In this document: one piece after another, positions 1 through 8,479 of the stretch
Position numbering within the stretch: position 1 is the first letter of the stretch
Layout of the letters: each line of letters starts with the position of its first letter
Origin: Spongospora subterranea
Lineage: Eukaryota; Endomyxa; Phytomyxea; Plasmodiophorida; Plasmodiophoridae
Direction: 5' to 3'
DNA length: 10,675 nt
Assembly: GCA_900404475.1 (NCBI GenBank)
Contig: OUQQ01000687.1
Location: 1,554-12,228 of the forward strand
Program-made: the position numbers and the translations under genes
Notes under the pieces: model-generated
Database searches by the model: none
What the model saw: the letters and a program-made list of their open reading frames with translations, nothing else
Told to the model about the DNA's origin: nothing

Positions 1-287
1 TTTTTTTGATGAAATTCCAACGATCACGAAAAGATACGAAACTCAAGCAGCATGTTTGTTATTTACTCGGTTCATCGAAAGGTGTTGGCGAACAGTGAAT
101 TGATATGACGACGAACTGACAGCTAAACCGTAGAAGCTGTTCAACAACAGTTTGGCCATTATTAAATCAGATGCACATTTGATTGAAAATTGATTCGTTG
201 TTGGCACCAGTACACACCTTCACGGTGTTTGGTTAAGAGGCGGCGGCGGAGCTCTGCCGTAAAACATCAATTGAAGGCGCCTACGCA
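1..287. other. Upstream flank of RFC5; no gene seen
   Basis: No supported coding exon lies here. The stretch should hold the RFC5 promoter and 5' UTR. An in-frame TAA at 234-236 closes the RFC5 frame, so the ATG at 288 is the first possible in-frame start. An overlapping frame with an ATG at 190 runs to 402 but is basic, low-quality sequence that overlaps the conserved RFC5 frame; I treat it as a shadow. I saw no TATA box or other named promoter element that I would defend. Confidence 0.5.
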
Positions 288-2693
288 ATGGTTGGCGGCG
301 GGAAGGGAGAGCTGGGGACATGCACTCTGCCGTTGGTCGAGAAATATCGCCCCGCCCAGCTGGACGAGATCATCTCCCAGGGCAATATCGTCAACACGCT
401 GACCAGGCTGATCGATGAGCAGCGTCTGCCCCATCTGCTATTCTATGGCCCTCCTGGTGGAGATAACACACTCACCCACTCAGACAATTGACAGACAGAC
501 AGACACGCATATGTAACATCACCATTTACGTTTCACCTTAACGTTGCACTCACCTCCGTTCGGTTTATGTATCGTATACCGACAGACCAACGCTACATTC
601 ACCCGTATTGTCAACGCGTTTATCAGCATTACCATGTTATATACAACTGACAATGTACCAAGTTTTCCCATCTGAACTCTGTTTTCTTCCCAATCCTGGC
701 GACATGGCGTTAGGTCGTCGTTTTTCTCATGCTGTTCAATGGTTGTTGGTGTAGCGCCACATGATTTTGCCGGTTGATTTTTGCAATTTTCGGTCGAGCG
801 TTATCTGTTTTCACCAATGATCACCGCCATCAATACATGTCAAGCTTACCATGATTTGTGCCCCAGGTACAGGGAAGACGTCGACGATCTTGGCGTGTGC
901 TCGCCGTATGTTCGGCGCTCAACGGATGTCGTCGATGATGTTGGAGCTGAACGCCAGTGACAATCGGGGGATTGACGTAGTGCGGAACCAGATCAAGACG
1001 TTCGCCTCGACTCAACAAATATTTTCCAATGGTGTTAAACTCGTCGTTCTTGATGAGGTACGTGCCAAAACCTGTTTCATCGTACTTATTTTTCCGCCAT
1101 GGTTGTTTTTAGTGTTGTTTTTCTGTTAATCAGGTTCATGTTCATTCACTCAAATGTGTTTTGCATTTTCATCCCGAGTTTAATTGGATTGAAATGTTTT
1201 GGGGTGCAACTAAGCGATACACGCGCAAACACTGCACCTATTCGCCATGGTTATCAACATTCTATGATGTAATTTGTTTTTTTGCAATGGAGTTGCGCCA
1301 TATACTTCAAACTTCTTTGCCAACGTTGAAGGTACGCTTTTTGTGGGCGTGATAGGTTGATGCCATGACGTCGGCGGCTCAGTTCGCTTTACGCCGTATT
1401 ATTGAGAAATACATACGAACGACGCGGTTGGATTTTCTATCTTTCTTCTGGTTGCTGCTGATGTTCCCGGTTCAGGTTCTGTCTAATTGCTAACTACACC
1501 AACAAAATCATTCCCGCATTACAGTCCCGTTGCACACGATTCAGGTAAGCAATTTTCATCAAAAATTGAATTGAACTCTCGCCTGATGATTGCATTTCTT
1601 TGACATCTTCTTGTTTCATCAACTTCGTTCGGGTTTTTTGAAGAAGATGCTCAGGTTTGCGCCATTATCAATTGCCGAAGCGACCAAGAAGGCTGTGTCG
1701 ATTGCCGAGCTGGAGCGGATCGATCTAACACAGGATGGGGTGGGAGCGATCATGGAGTTGGCCAACGGCGATATGCGGAAGGTTCTCAACATGCTGCAGA
1801 CGGTCAATGCGGCGTATGGCCAAGTCAATGGCGACAACGTCCATACCTGTACTGGCACTCCACGACCAATTGACATTGAGGAATCGCTATCTCACTTACT
1901 CAATTCGCCATTCGGTAATATTCAGTATACTAGCTTGAGGGCATTTTTTTCTTTCTGTGTTTTGCGTTGTCTTCGGAAAAATTTGTTTTTCTAAACCTAC
2001 TTGTCAAGTGTATGAGATGTGTGGCTGATTTTGATTTTAAAGAGTTTTTGGATTCGGTTATCAGCGTAATTTCGCAACAACAACTATTTTTTGTGTAGGA
2101 AGTTCAAGTTCATAAACTATGTCGAGATCGCCTTTCTGCGGTGTCATTGTCTACTTGTTGTTGTTTTTTTACTTTCTAATGAATTAGATGTCTACTTTTC
2201 CACCATCATCTCCGGTTACTTTTTGAGAGGATTTTAAACTCGACGCTGGTTCTTCAAAAACTTTTTGAGTGGCTTTGAGTTTCATCGAGTTCTGTAATCA
2301 CATTCAAGTTCCTTATAGATTTCCGTTAACTGTTCTGCTTCCTCGCATTTTCCATCTTCGTCATCGCATGTCAGCCCAGTTTCTCTACCGGCTCAAATCT
2401 GATTGATGTTGGCTTCAGGTGAGGCATGTGCTGCCTTATCGCAGCTGATGAACGCCCGAGGATTGTGCCTATCTGACATCGTAACCCGTCTGGTCCCACT
2501 GGTTTGCGCTGTCGACGATCTGCCGGCGGGCGTCTTGGCGTTCGCCGTTTCTCAGCTGGCCGATCTGGAATACCGCCTATCCTCCGAAACTTGCGAAAGG
2601 ATTCAACTGGTTGCTTTAGTTTCAATTTTCCTCATGGTTCGTGATAGGACAGTTCATCATTACGCTGCTGCTGAAGCCGCCGCTGCACAATAA
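288..2693 (+). CDS. RFC5: Replication factor C subunit 5 (clamp-loader AAA+ ATPase), six exons
   Basis: This is a small subunit of the replication factor C pentamer, which uses ATP to open PCNA and load it onto primer-template DNA in the nucleus. Exons inferred from GT-AG borders and family alignment are 288-456, 867-1057, 1356-1426, 1476-1544, 1655-1914 and 2419-2693. They join in frame to 344 residues plus stop, close to the roughly 340 of the human protein. Visible motifs are VEKYRP near the N-terminus, Walker A GPPGTGKT (54-61), Walker B VVLDE (to residue 120), the sensor-1 region ANYTNK, the SRC arginine-finger motif (161-163) and sensor-2 GDMRK (205-209). The C-terminal collar follows, with a LADIEYRL-like segment. 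The ATG at 288 has purines at -3 and +4, and an in-frame stop lies upstream. Walker B reads LDEVD where LDEAD is usual. The match to RFC5/Rfc3, rather than RFC2 or RFC4, rests on the CTGTPRP and TKLADIEYRL-like C-terminal region. Confidence 0.95.
457..866 (+). other. RFC5 intron 1
   Basis: This GT-AG intron of 410 nt (G|GTGGAG donor, CCCCAG|GT acceptor) falls in phase 1 inside the codon for Gly57, so it cuts the Walker A loop between GPP and GTGKT. It contains a short GACA tandem tract near 490-505. I saw nothing else in it. Confidence 0.9.
490..505. repeat. GACA tetranucleotide microsatellite
   Basis: About four tandem copies of GACA lie inside RFC5 intron 1. A shorter run of the same unit occurs in the SHPRH first exon near 3969-3980, where it is translated. 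Such tracts are prone to slippage. No function is implied. Confidence 0.7.
1058..1355 (+). other. RFC5 intron 2, carrying a transposase relic
   Basis: This 298-nt intron has a good donor (GAG|GTACGT) and an ATAG|GTT acceptor. The borders are set by the flanking Walker B and DAMTSAAQ coding sequence, which join in phase 0. Its middle part is a transposase fragment, described in a separate entry. Confidence 0.85.
1131..1250 (+). mobile_element. Relic of a DDE transposase (IS630/Tc1-like, DDE_3 type), C-terminal motif only
   Basis: The frame that includes 1161 reads [19 protein letters not shown] followed by TRKHCTYS. This is the signature around the last catalytic acidic residue of IS630/Tc1-mariner-related transposases: an HPELNxIE(x)xWGxxKRYxR pattern, with N and E of the FNWIE block in place and a Trp-Gly pair after it. 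Only about 30-40 recognisable residues survive. The DDE residues before this motif, a helix-turn-helix region and terminal repeats are not visible. The copy sits in an RFC5 intron in the sense orientation and is surely non-autonomous. Frame and motif match are read directly from the sequence; the family assignment comes from memory of the motif. Confidence 0.72.
1427..1475 (+). other. RFC5 intron 3 (49 nt)
   Basis: This very short GT-AG intron splits the codon for Arg144 (CG|G) between IRTT and FCLIANY. Its donor GTTGGA is weak, while its acceptor TTCAG is normal. Removing it restores the conserved TRFCLIANY sequence exactly; reading through would break the frame. Confidence 0.88.
1545..1654 (+). 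other. RFC5 intron 4 (110 nt)
   Basis: The donor AG|GTAAGC is near consensus and the acceptor is CTCAG|G. Splicing joins SRCTRF to RFAPLS as in the family. There is nothing else of note inside. Confidence 0.88.
1915..2418 (+). other. RFC5 intron 5 (504 nt)
   Basis: The donor is CG|GTAATA and the acceptor TTCAG|GT. Splicing gives [14 protein letters not shown], which aligns without gaps to the human collar-domain helix at this place. The intron is T-rich with no open coding-like frame and no repeat that I could see. Confidence 0.85.
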
Positions 2694-2694
2694 A
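2689..2694 (+). terminator. Candidate poly(A) signal overlapping the RFC5 stop codon
   Basis: AATAAA spans the TAA stop at 2691-2693. A GT-rich tract follows at about 2697-2725, as expected for a downstream element. If used, the 3' UTR would be only some tens of bases. Another AATAAA at 3363-3368 is a distal alternative. Confidence 0.4.
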
Positions 2695-3574
2695 TCGTTT
2701 CAGTGTTTCTTTAGTTTGTTGTAAGACAGCATTTCGTCGTCCGTGCGTTTTACCCCCTCACACGTCGGAAACCTGAAGTCGCCCTTCGACTGATATTTAG
2801 AAAATGTTCCCTTTGGGTGCGTTTATTCAGCGCTCAATGTACCGTATTTCATTTCAGATTTTAAAGTCAGCAAGTGTGTGGACTTCTCAGTTCTGACGGG
2901 AGGAACAGCTAGGGAACCGGATAGTGTCGAAACTTTTTGATTCTTTGGCATGACGTGAGAATCGATTTCCTGATCGTAGAAAATAACGATTCGTAAATAT
3001 CGGTGGCCGTTTGGGATTGTTTTATGGTTGGTTTCGCGGCGAAAGGATGAGCGACTCTGATTGTCCATGGCGATCGAGTACGATGAAGCGAAAAAACACG
3101 TTTATACTGCGTTGATGCATTTTCGAGGACATATATTGATATGCTGATTGTGCACTCAGTTCGACACTCGTAGGCCCAGAAGCGAATCAGCAAATTTTTG
3201 GCTGGGCGCAAGCACGTTGGCTATCGAAATCGCTCATGTATCACTGTGTATTCTGCAGAGGGTTACCTATTGGGTTTCATTACAGTTCGGCTTTAAGAAA
3301 CCAGTACAATTCAAAAAAACGTTTTTCCAAATAATCCAGGTTGAGCATGTTTTTTTTAATGTAATAAACAAGTAAGAACAAGATCTTTCTGAGAACCCCT
3401 TTAGCCCAGAAATTTCCAGTGGCAAATCTGATAAATCAGTTTAGATTGGGAGTTGTTGTTCAACGGACAACCAGAGAAGATAAACGAGCCAGGCTGGAAC
3501 TTTGCACTTGTGTGGCGATATGACCGACGGAGGCCATTTGCCTAAAGTGCGGGGCGAGTCCTAAGCCAGTAATT
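2695..3574. other. Intergenic stretch between RFC5 and SHPRH
   Basis: There is no recognised gene, tRNA or repeat. It should hold the RFC5 3' end and the SHPRH promoter. A minus-strand frame of 81 codons (3068-2823) has acceptable codon use but no family match and overlaps a second, longer minus frame (3211-2909). I do not annotate either as a gene with confidence. An AATAAA lies at 3363-3368. Confidence 0.5.
2823..3068 (-). CDS. Small ORF of doubtful coding status
   Basis: This is an 81-residue ATG-to-TAA frame on the minus strand. It is basic and Ser/Thr-rich with no membrane segment, signal peptide or motif that I know. It lies alone between two plus-strand genes. It competes with another open minus-strand frame over the same bases, so at most one could be coding. 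Chance is the more likely explanation. Confidence 0.15.
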   Translation of the reverse strand: MDNQSRSSFRRETNHKTIPNGHRYLRIVIFYDQEIDSHVMPKNQKVSTLSGSLAVPPVRTEKSTHLLTLKSEMKYGTLSAE

Positions 3575-3600
3575 ATGGTCATAAGGTCATGGCGCTATGA
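3575..3600 (+). promoter_or_regulatory. Upstream AUGs before SHPRH, including a 3-codon uORF overlapping the start
   Basis: Two ATGs precede the SHPRH start in other frames. The one at 3575 opens a frame that overlaps the main coding region to 3817. The one at 3589 encodes only Met-Ala-Leu, and its TGA (3598-3600) overlaps the main ATG at 3597 as ATGA. If the transcript includes this stretch, ribosomes would have to leak past both, or reinitiate after the tiny one. The arrangement is read directly from sequence; a regulatory role is inferred and depends on where transcription starts. Confidence 0.4.
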
Positions 3601-6600
3601 CCACGCCCGACGATACGTTGCAGGCGTCCCTGGCTCAAACGCGGCGCAACCATGGCCGACTGCTGGCGATATTGGGCAAGGAACGGGTCGAGATCGGGAT
3701 CACCGAGCCTCTGCAGCGACAGCTGATGACGGCCGACGAACTCCAGCGGAGAAATATCGAAATCCGCGCGCGACTTCTAGAAATCGACATCGACATGCTG
3801 AACGACGAAAGTGTTGACGACGACGAAGTTGATGATCTGCTAGAGGAGTCTGATGCGATCGAAGAGCAGTTGGAAGAGCAATTCAGCATGATCGGCGGGG
3901 GCAGGATTTGGGTTGAGGCCTTCATGCATGAGGCGGCAGAGCTGGGCAGGTACGCGGCCTCGTGTTATGACAGACAGACAGTGGGGGCGCGACCTTGTCC
4001 AACGTCATGGATGCAACGGTTTGAGGAGGCCGCTGCGTCTCGATCTGACATGGGGGCGGTTTGGAATCGGGGGGTTTTGGGCCAAGTTCGATCGCAATAT
4101 GAAGAACGGGAGAATTGCGGCCGGGAACGTTCCGCAAAGCGTAGGCGGAAGTCGCAGGCGCCCGTGAAAAATATAGTCGAAGATTTTTCTTGGGAAATCG
4201 GATGCGTTTGGATTCGCTTGCGCGGGGAGTCGCTGCCGCCAGCTGGACCTGTTAATGCCGATATAGGTTCTCGTCGTCTCGTTCTAGAATGCGAAGGAGA
4301 ACTGTACGCGTTCGACGCCAACGCCAACGAAGACGAATCCTGGGGCGCCCAACGCCCTTTGGGCGCGCTTCACATAGTTTGTGCACACGGTTTAGCTCAG
4401 GTCGACACCAAGGTGTTCGTATCTTCATCGCTTTCGACGTTATTGGCTGTGGGTGTGAAGCTACAGCGTCGCGTTTGGAAATCGGTCGAAACCAGGAGTG
4501 TCGTCCGACGTGCTCTTCAAACATTACTGCTGTGCTGTCAAGCTGGCCAATGCCCTCTGGATATGGACGAGTCCGTCTTCGACGACGAACTCGACGACGG
4601 CGAAACCCTGCTTGCCGATCGTTCAGTGGCGTCATTATACGATGCGATGTTGCCGCCAACGCCATCGCCCATGATCTCCATCCCGGACGATGTCCAGTCA
4701 TGCCCTTCCCGTTATCAACTAGCGGCCGCCTACTGGATGGTCCAACGCGAGCAACTCGTAACGGAACATCCCGACCCGCAATACCAACGTTACATGATTG
4801 CGCCACCAGAAGGCCCCGCCGATCACATTGTTTTCAACACAATCCGCGGTGCGTTTGCTCCATCTCTGCAACAGGTTCCCGTCACGTTCGTTCCGCGCGG
4901 CGGCATCCTTGCCGACCAGATGGGTTTGGGCAAAACCTTAGAATGCTTATTGGTTATCGTGGCCAACCGCCGCCCGGAATCGGAATGCGGCGTGCTGACA
5001 ACGTGTGCTGATGACGGGTCGGTACGCGAGTCGTGTGCCACGTCCCTGATTGTCGTCCCCAGCAATTTACTGGCGCAATGGCGTCGTGAGATCATGAAGC
5101 ATTGTCCCAGTCTGCGGGTTGTGACCTATTCCCCTGGGCCGCACGCCATCACCGCCAGCGACATGAAAGAGTCCGATATCGTTCTGACAACGTTTGGCGT
5201 TTTGCGCCAGGAGGTGAACTATTCCCGGCAAGTTCCGTACACACTTCGCCAACAGAAGGTCCATCATATTCCCACGACACCTTTACTAGAGCTGGAGTTC
5301 GCCCGTCTGATCTGCGATGAGGCACAACAACTGGAATCGTCTGTCGCATCAACGGCGTTGATGGCCTTACGTATCGGGGCTAAATCCCGCTGGTGCGTAA
5401 CTGGAACGCCGGTCGGTCGTCATGGCCTCGACGATCTGCGCTCCTTGTTCGTCATGATCGGATACGATCCGTACACGGTTCGCCCCGTTTTCAACTCTCT
5501 ATTGCAGGCGCCTTGGGACGCTGGACGCGCTGGCCCAATGCTATCCACTCTCAGGCGCGTGTTCTGGCGAAACAGCAAGGAATCGGTCGCAAGCGAACTC
5601 CACCTGCCGTCGGTGTCGATACGGGATGTCCATCTGCGCTTCAACTCGGTTGAGTTCGAGTTCTATCGTCGACTGTTGAGTGAAACGCGCTGTCGCGTGT
5701 TGAATGGGCAAGAACAGACCGACAGCGGCGCCGTGCTGTCGCGACACTTGGAACAGTTGCGCCAGGCGTGCTGTCATCCGATGCGAACAGCGGATTCCCT
5801 GGAAGCGCAGACCATGTCGCAAATCTCGTCACGATTGTACCGTATTGCTGAAGACGAAGCTGCTGGTGCCGAACGGGAACTGTGTCGGGTTCTGAATCGT
5901 CTGGGTGCGTTTCGTCTGGCGCAGGGTCTATACCGTCCGGCATGGGATGCGCTATGCTTGTCATGGTATATCGCCGAAAGCGGTGTAGAAGGCCCCAAAC
6001 CTGATGCCCTACGCCCATTCCGCCTATTGACGTCATCAGCTATCGTGACCGTCAACACTCAACATCGTGTTTGGCGTCAGGTTTTTATTGGTGTACATCG
6101 ATTCTCGGTTAATTAATCATTGCTTTATCTAGGTGCAAATTGTCAACATCAATTTATTGAAACGCGCCGGTAACGAAGTTCTTGTTCAATCTCGGCAGAA
6201 TGCTGCCTTGTCGTTGAATGTAGAGGCCGGTGCGGAAGTCAACGACCGGCCTGACCATGAACAACTCCAAACTCAAGCCCTTCATAGCGAGAACAAAACA
6301 ACAGGTGGGAACCATCTCGAGGTTTCAAAATGGTGAATGTGTTTCCAATAATTTTGTTCAGGTTGTGATGATCTTTCGGATCACTGCACTGGCATTGCAA
6401 CGGCAACGACTAAGGACGATATGGCCATTGGAGTTTTGTCCAACAACATCACCGGCGATACTATTGTCAAAAATCAGGGCTCAATCGAAGCTCTTGACGA
6501 GAGGGATTCCCAAGATCTGGAGGAATCATTAAAGCTGATTTCCGAACAGCATGTCGAGTACACGTCGGAGTTCCTGGAAGTCGCCCTAAAACGCTGTCAA

Positions 6601-8236
6601 GATCTCACCAACCTTATCCGAGACTACACAACCCGCGTATACGATGTTCACATGGCGTCATGCGATCAGGACGCCATCTCGATCATCAACAAGGTGCGGT
6701 GCCTACCCGACGACCCATTGCCTCCCACCCTGATGTGTAAAGTCGCCAACCTGGAGCGTATTCACGCCACGGCACGCAGCCAATTAGACGCGCGCCTACA
6801 AGTGTTCGATGTGTGGAGGAGAGCGCGTGAAGTCGATGCGTTGATTTATCTGTGCCAGAGCCATCAAGGACGATTGAAACAATCCGTATTGCTGCAGATT
6901 GCGCCATCGGCCTCGCTGCCGTTCAAGACCTTGTTGACGCGCGAGTCTGTCACACTCAGGAAACTGTTGGCGGGAGCGGGCGACACGCTGGATGACGACG
7001 TCTCAGTCAAACTGGAAGAGGAACGCATTCGCGTTAACAGCAGCCTGGTCGTGATGAAGATCACCAAAGAGATACAGAAGCTGCGTCATCGATTAGTTGA
7101 CGCCGAGAGACAGCTACAGGAGTACCGCGAGGTCGAATTGGACGCCGATTCCGCCATTCCTACTTTACCGGACGACCCAGAGCCAGTTTTAACGTTTTTC
7201 CAAACGCAGATTGCCGAAGAAACCGCTCGCGTCAATAATGCTTCCGGCCATATACGTTACTTGCGTTACCGGTTCAACGATACGGCCAACGCTGATGTCT
7301 GCGCCATCTGTCTGCAACATTTGAGCGAGCCGGTCGTCACGGTATGTTACCATACCTTTTGCCGAGCGTGTGTGCGTAACAGCGTCAATCGCAACGGTGG
7401 TGGCCGTTGCCCCGTCTGTCGCCATCCGCTGACGGCCTCGCAGCTGTACGTTGTCCGGAGCAACGATGACTCGTCAGCCAACGGCAGCAATCATCAGCAC
7501 GATTCCCAACTACATGGTATGCTATCACGCCCTCTAACTGATGCTCAGCAACTCTCCTCCAAAATCTCTGCCGTCGTTCGTTCCGTTTTGGTATGCGGAA
7601 TGATCTTTTTCGACTTCTTTCCGTTTTTCGCCTTTACACTTTTTTGTGCCCGATTCCACTGTTTATCAAAATTTTTTAACGTTTGTTGTTCGTCTGATTT
7701 ACGTTCATATCCCGTTTTACCTTGTCCAACAATTCATGGTTTGCATTTAGTGGGCGTGTGATCAGTCGCCGTCGGTGAAGGTGCTGGTGTTCTCTCAGTT
7801 TCGACCGATTCTGGCGTTGATCAGTTCATCGCTAACTCAGCACCAGGTGAGACATCGTTCGTTGAGCGCCCTATCACAACGCCAACGCTCGGAGTCCATC
7901 GAACTGTTCCAGGATCCGGCTTCGGCCGATATTCGCGCTCTGCTCGTATCTTTACGCAGCGACGCGTCTGGTCTGACGCTTCACTCTGCCCAATTCGTCT
8001 TCATTGTCGAGCCGTCGCTAAATCCGGCGATCGAAGATCAGGCAATTTCACGCGTCCACAGACGTGGGCAGACGCGTGATACGTTTGTGTTTCGGTATCT
8101 GATCGATGAAAGTGTCGAGCAGAAAATCGTGGATGTGCAGAGGCAGCGGCGCCTGTTGTACAGTAGCGATGCAAGCGAGACCAATCTGAAGGAGGATGTG
8201 TCTCTACCAGAATTAATCCATTGCCTTGATGGATAG
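3597..8236 (+). CDS. SHPRH: SHPRH-type SNF2 helicase / RING E3 ubiquitin ligase, four exons
   Basis: The family extends Lys63-linked ubiquitin chains on PCNA at stalled forks and couples this to a SNF2 motor. Exons inferred are 3597-6080, 6133-6304, 6362-7590 and 7751-8236, giving 1456 residues (human about 1680). The N-terminus has an acidic coiled stretch (about 60-95) and a KRRRK nuclear-signal-like cluster (181-185). Motor motifs are ADQMGLGKT (I, ending near 447), SLIVVPSNLLAQW (Ia, about 483), DEAQ (574-577) and TGTP (602-605), then LRQACCHP (721-728). A helical linker leads to a RING-HC finger (1199-1238) with CAIC, CYHTFCRAC and CPVC cysteine-histidine spacing. The helicase C half has VLVFSQF and the motif VI sequence AISRVHRRGQ (about 1393-1402). 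Between motifs I and Ia there are only about 35 residues, so the linker-histone and PHD insertions are missing. An in-frame TAA at 3582-3584 supports the start. Confidence 0.93.
3801..3890 (+). other. Acidic low-complexity stretch in SHPRH N-terminus
   Basis: This encodes a run dominated by Asp and Glu (DDDEVDDLLEE, then EEQLEEQ), probably helical or disordered. Acidic stretches of this kind are common in chromatin-bound remodelers and may contact histones; that role is inferred, not shown. Confidence 0.7.
6081..6132 (+). other. SHPRH intron 1 (52 nt)
   Basis: The borders are CAG|GTTTTT and TATCTAG|GTG in phase 0. Reading through meets a stop at 6114-6116. The exon on the far side is weakly conserved, so this donor is the least certain border in the gene. 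Confidence 0.7.
6305..6361 (+). other. SHPRH intron 2 (57 nt)
   Basis: The donor is ACAG|GTGGGA and the acceptor TTGTTCAG|GTTG. Splicing joins a split Gly codon and opens directly into the long frame that contains the RING finger. Without it the upstream frame stops at 6334-6336. Confidence 0.8.
7300..7419 (+). other. RING-HC finger coding segment of SHPRH
   Basis: The spacing is C-x2-C-x11-C-x-H-x2-C-x2-C-x12-C-x2-C, a complete C3HC4 ligand set (residues 1199-1238). This is the surface that recruits the E2 enzyme (Ubc13/Mms2 in the known pathway). All eight zinc ligands are present, so ligase activity is expected. Confidence 0.93.
7591..7750 (+). other. SHPRH intron 3 (160 nt)
   Basis: The donor TTG|GTATGC and acceptor GCATTTAG|TGG are in phase 0. 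The resulting AVVRSVLWACDQ junction matches the length of the human sequence between the RING region and the VFS motif. A later AG at 7764-7765 would delete five residues and fits less well. Confidence 0.82.
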
Positions 8237-8253
8237 GAGTTGTTCCAACTGTG

Positions 8254-8259
8254 ATTAAA
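8254..8259 (+). terminator. Candidate poly(A) signal of SHPRH
   Basis: ATTAAA lies 18 bases after the TAG stop, within an AT-rich tract followed by T/G-rich sequence. It would give a very short 3' UTR, like that proposed for RFC5. Confidence 0.4.
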
Positions 8260-8479
8260 TTAATTATAATATGCTGTTGCCATTGCTGTTTGTTGCTCTT
8301 TTGTCGGATAAGATTTGCCTCGGTCCATAGCCGTGAACGTCAGCTGCCCCACCAATGAAGTTTGAAAAACAATTTCGAATGTAATTGGTGTAGCTCCCTG
8401 GGTTCAGAAGGTAGTGCACATAGGAACTTGTGGTTTCAAGAATTCTTTCATTGTTGTTGTTTTTCAATACCTGGGTGAC
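8260..8479. other. Flank between SHPRH and the unidentified right-hand region
   Basis: No family was recognised here. An 81-codon minus-strand frame (8509-8264) is open and reads like plausible protein, but it ends close behind the SHPRH stop and has no match I can name. I do not call it a gene. Confidence 0.4.

Noticed and set aside
3158..3166. GTTCGACAC, resembling a tRNA B box
   Set aside because: No A box at a suitable distance and no cloverleaf could be drawn around it.
3148..3375. Plus-strand ORF of 75 codons in the intergenic stretch
   Set aside because: Composition drifts to poly-Phe in T-rich DNA and no family pattern is seen.
3894..4130. Possible hidden intron in SHPRH exon 1 (G-rich, poorly conserved segment with a GGCAGGTACG donor-like site)
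   Set aside because: The frame stays open throughout and no acceptor gives a better protein; I left it coding, with the caution that the N-terminus is the least certain part of the model.
4252..4806. Minus-strand frame of 184 codons opposite SHPRH
   Set aside because: It is the complement of conserved coding sequence, Arg-rich, and matches no known family.
4289..5011. Long plus-strand frame of 240 codons within SHPRH exon 1
   Set aside because: It overlaps the conserved SNF2 frame in another phase and is Arg-rich with no family pattern; it is a shadow of GC-rich coding sequence.
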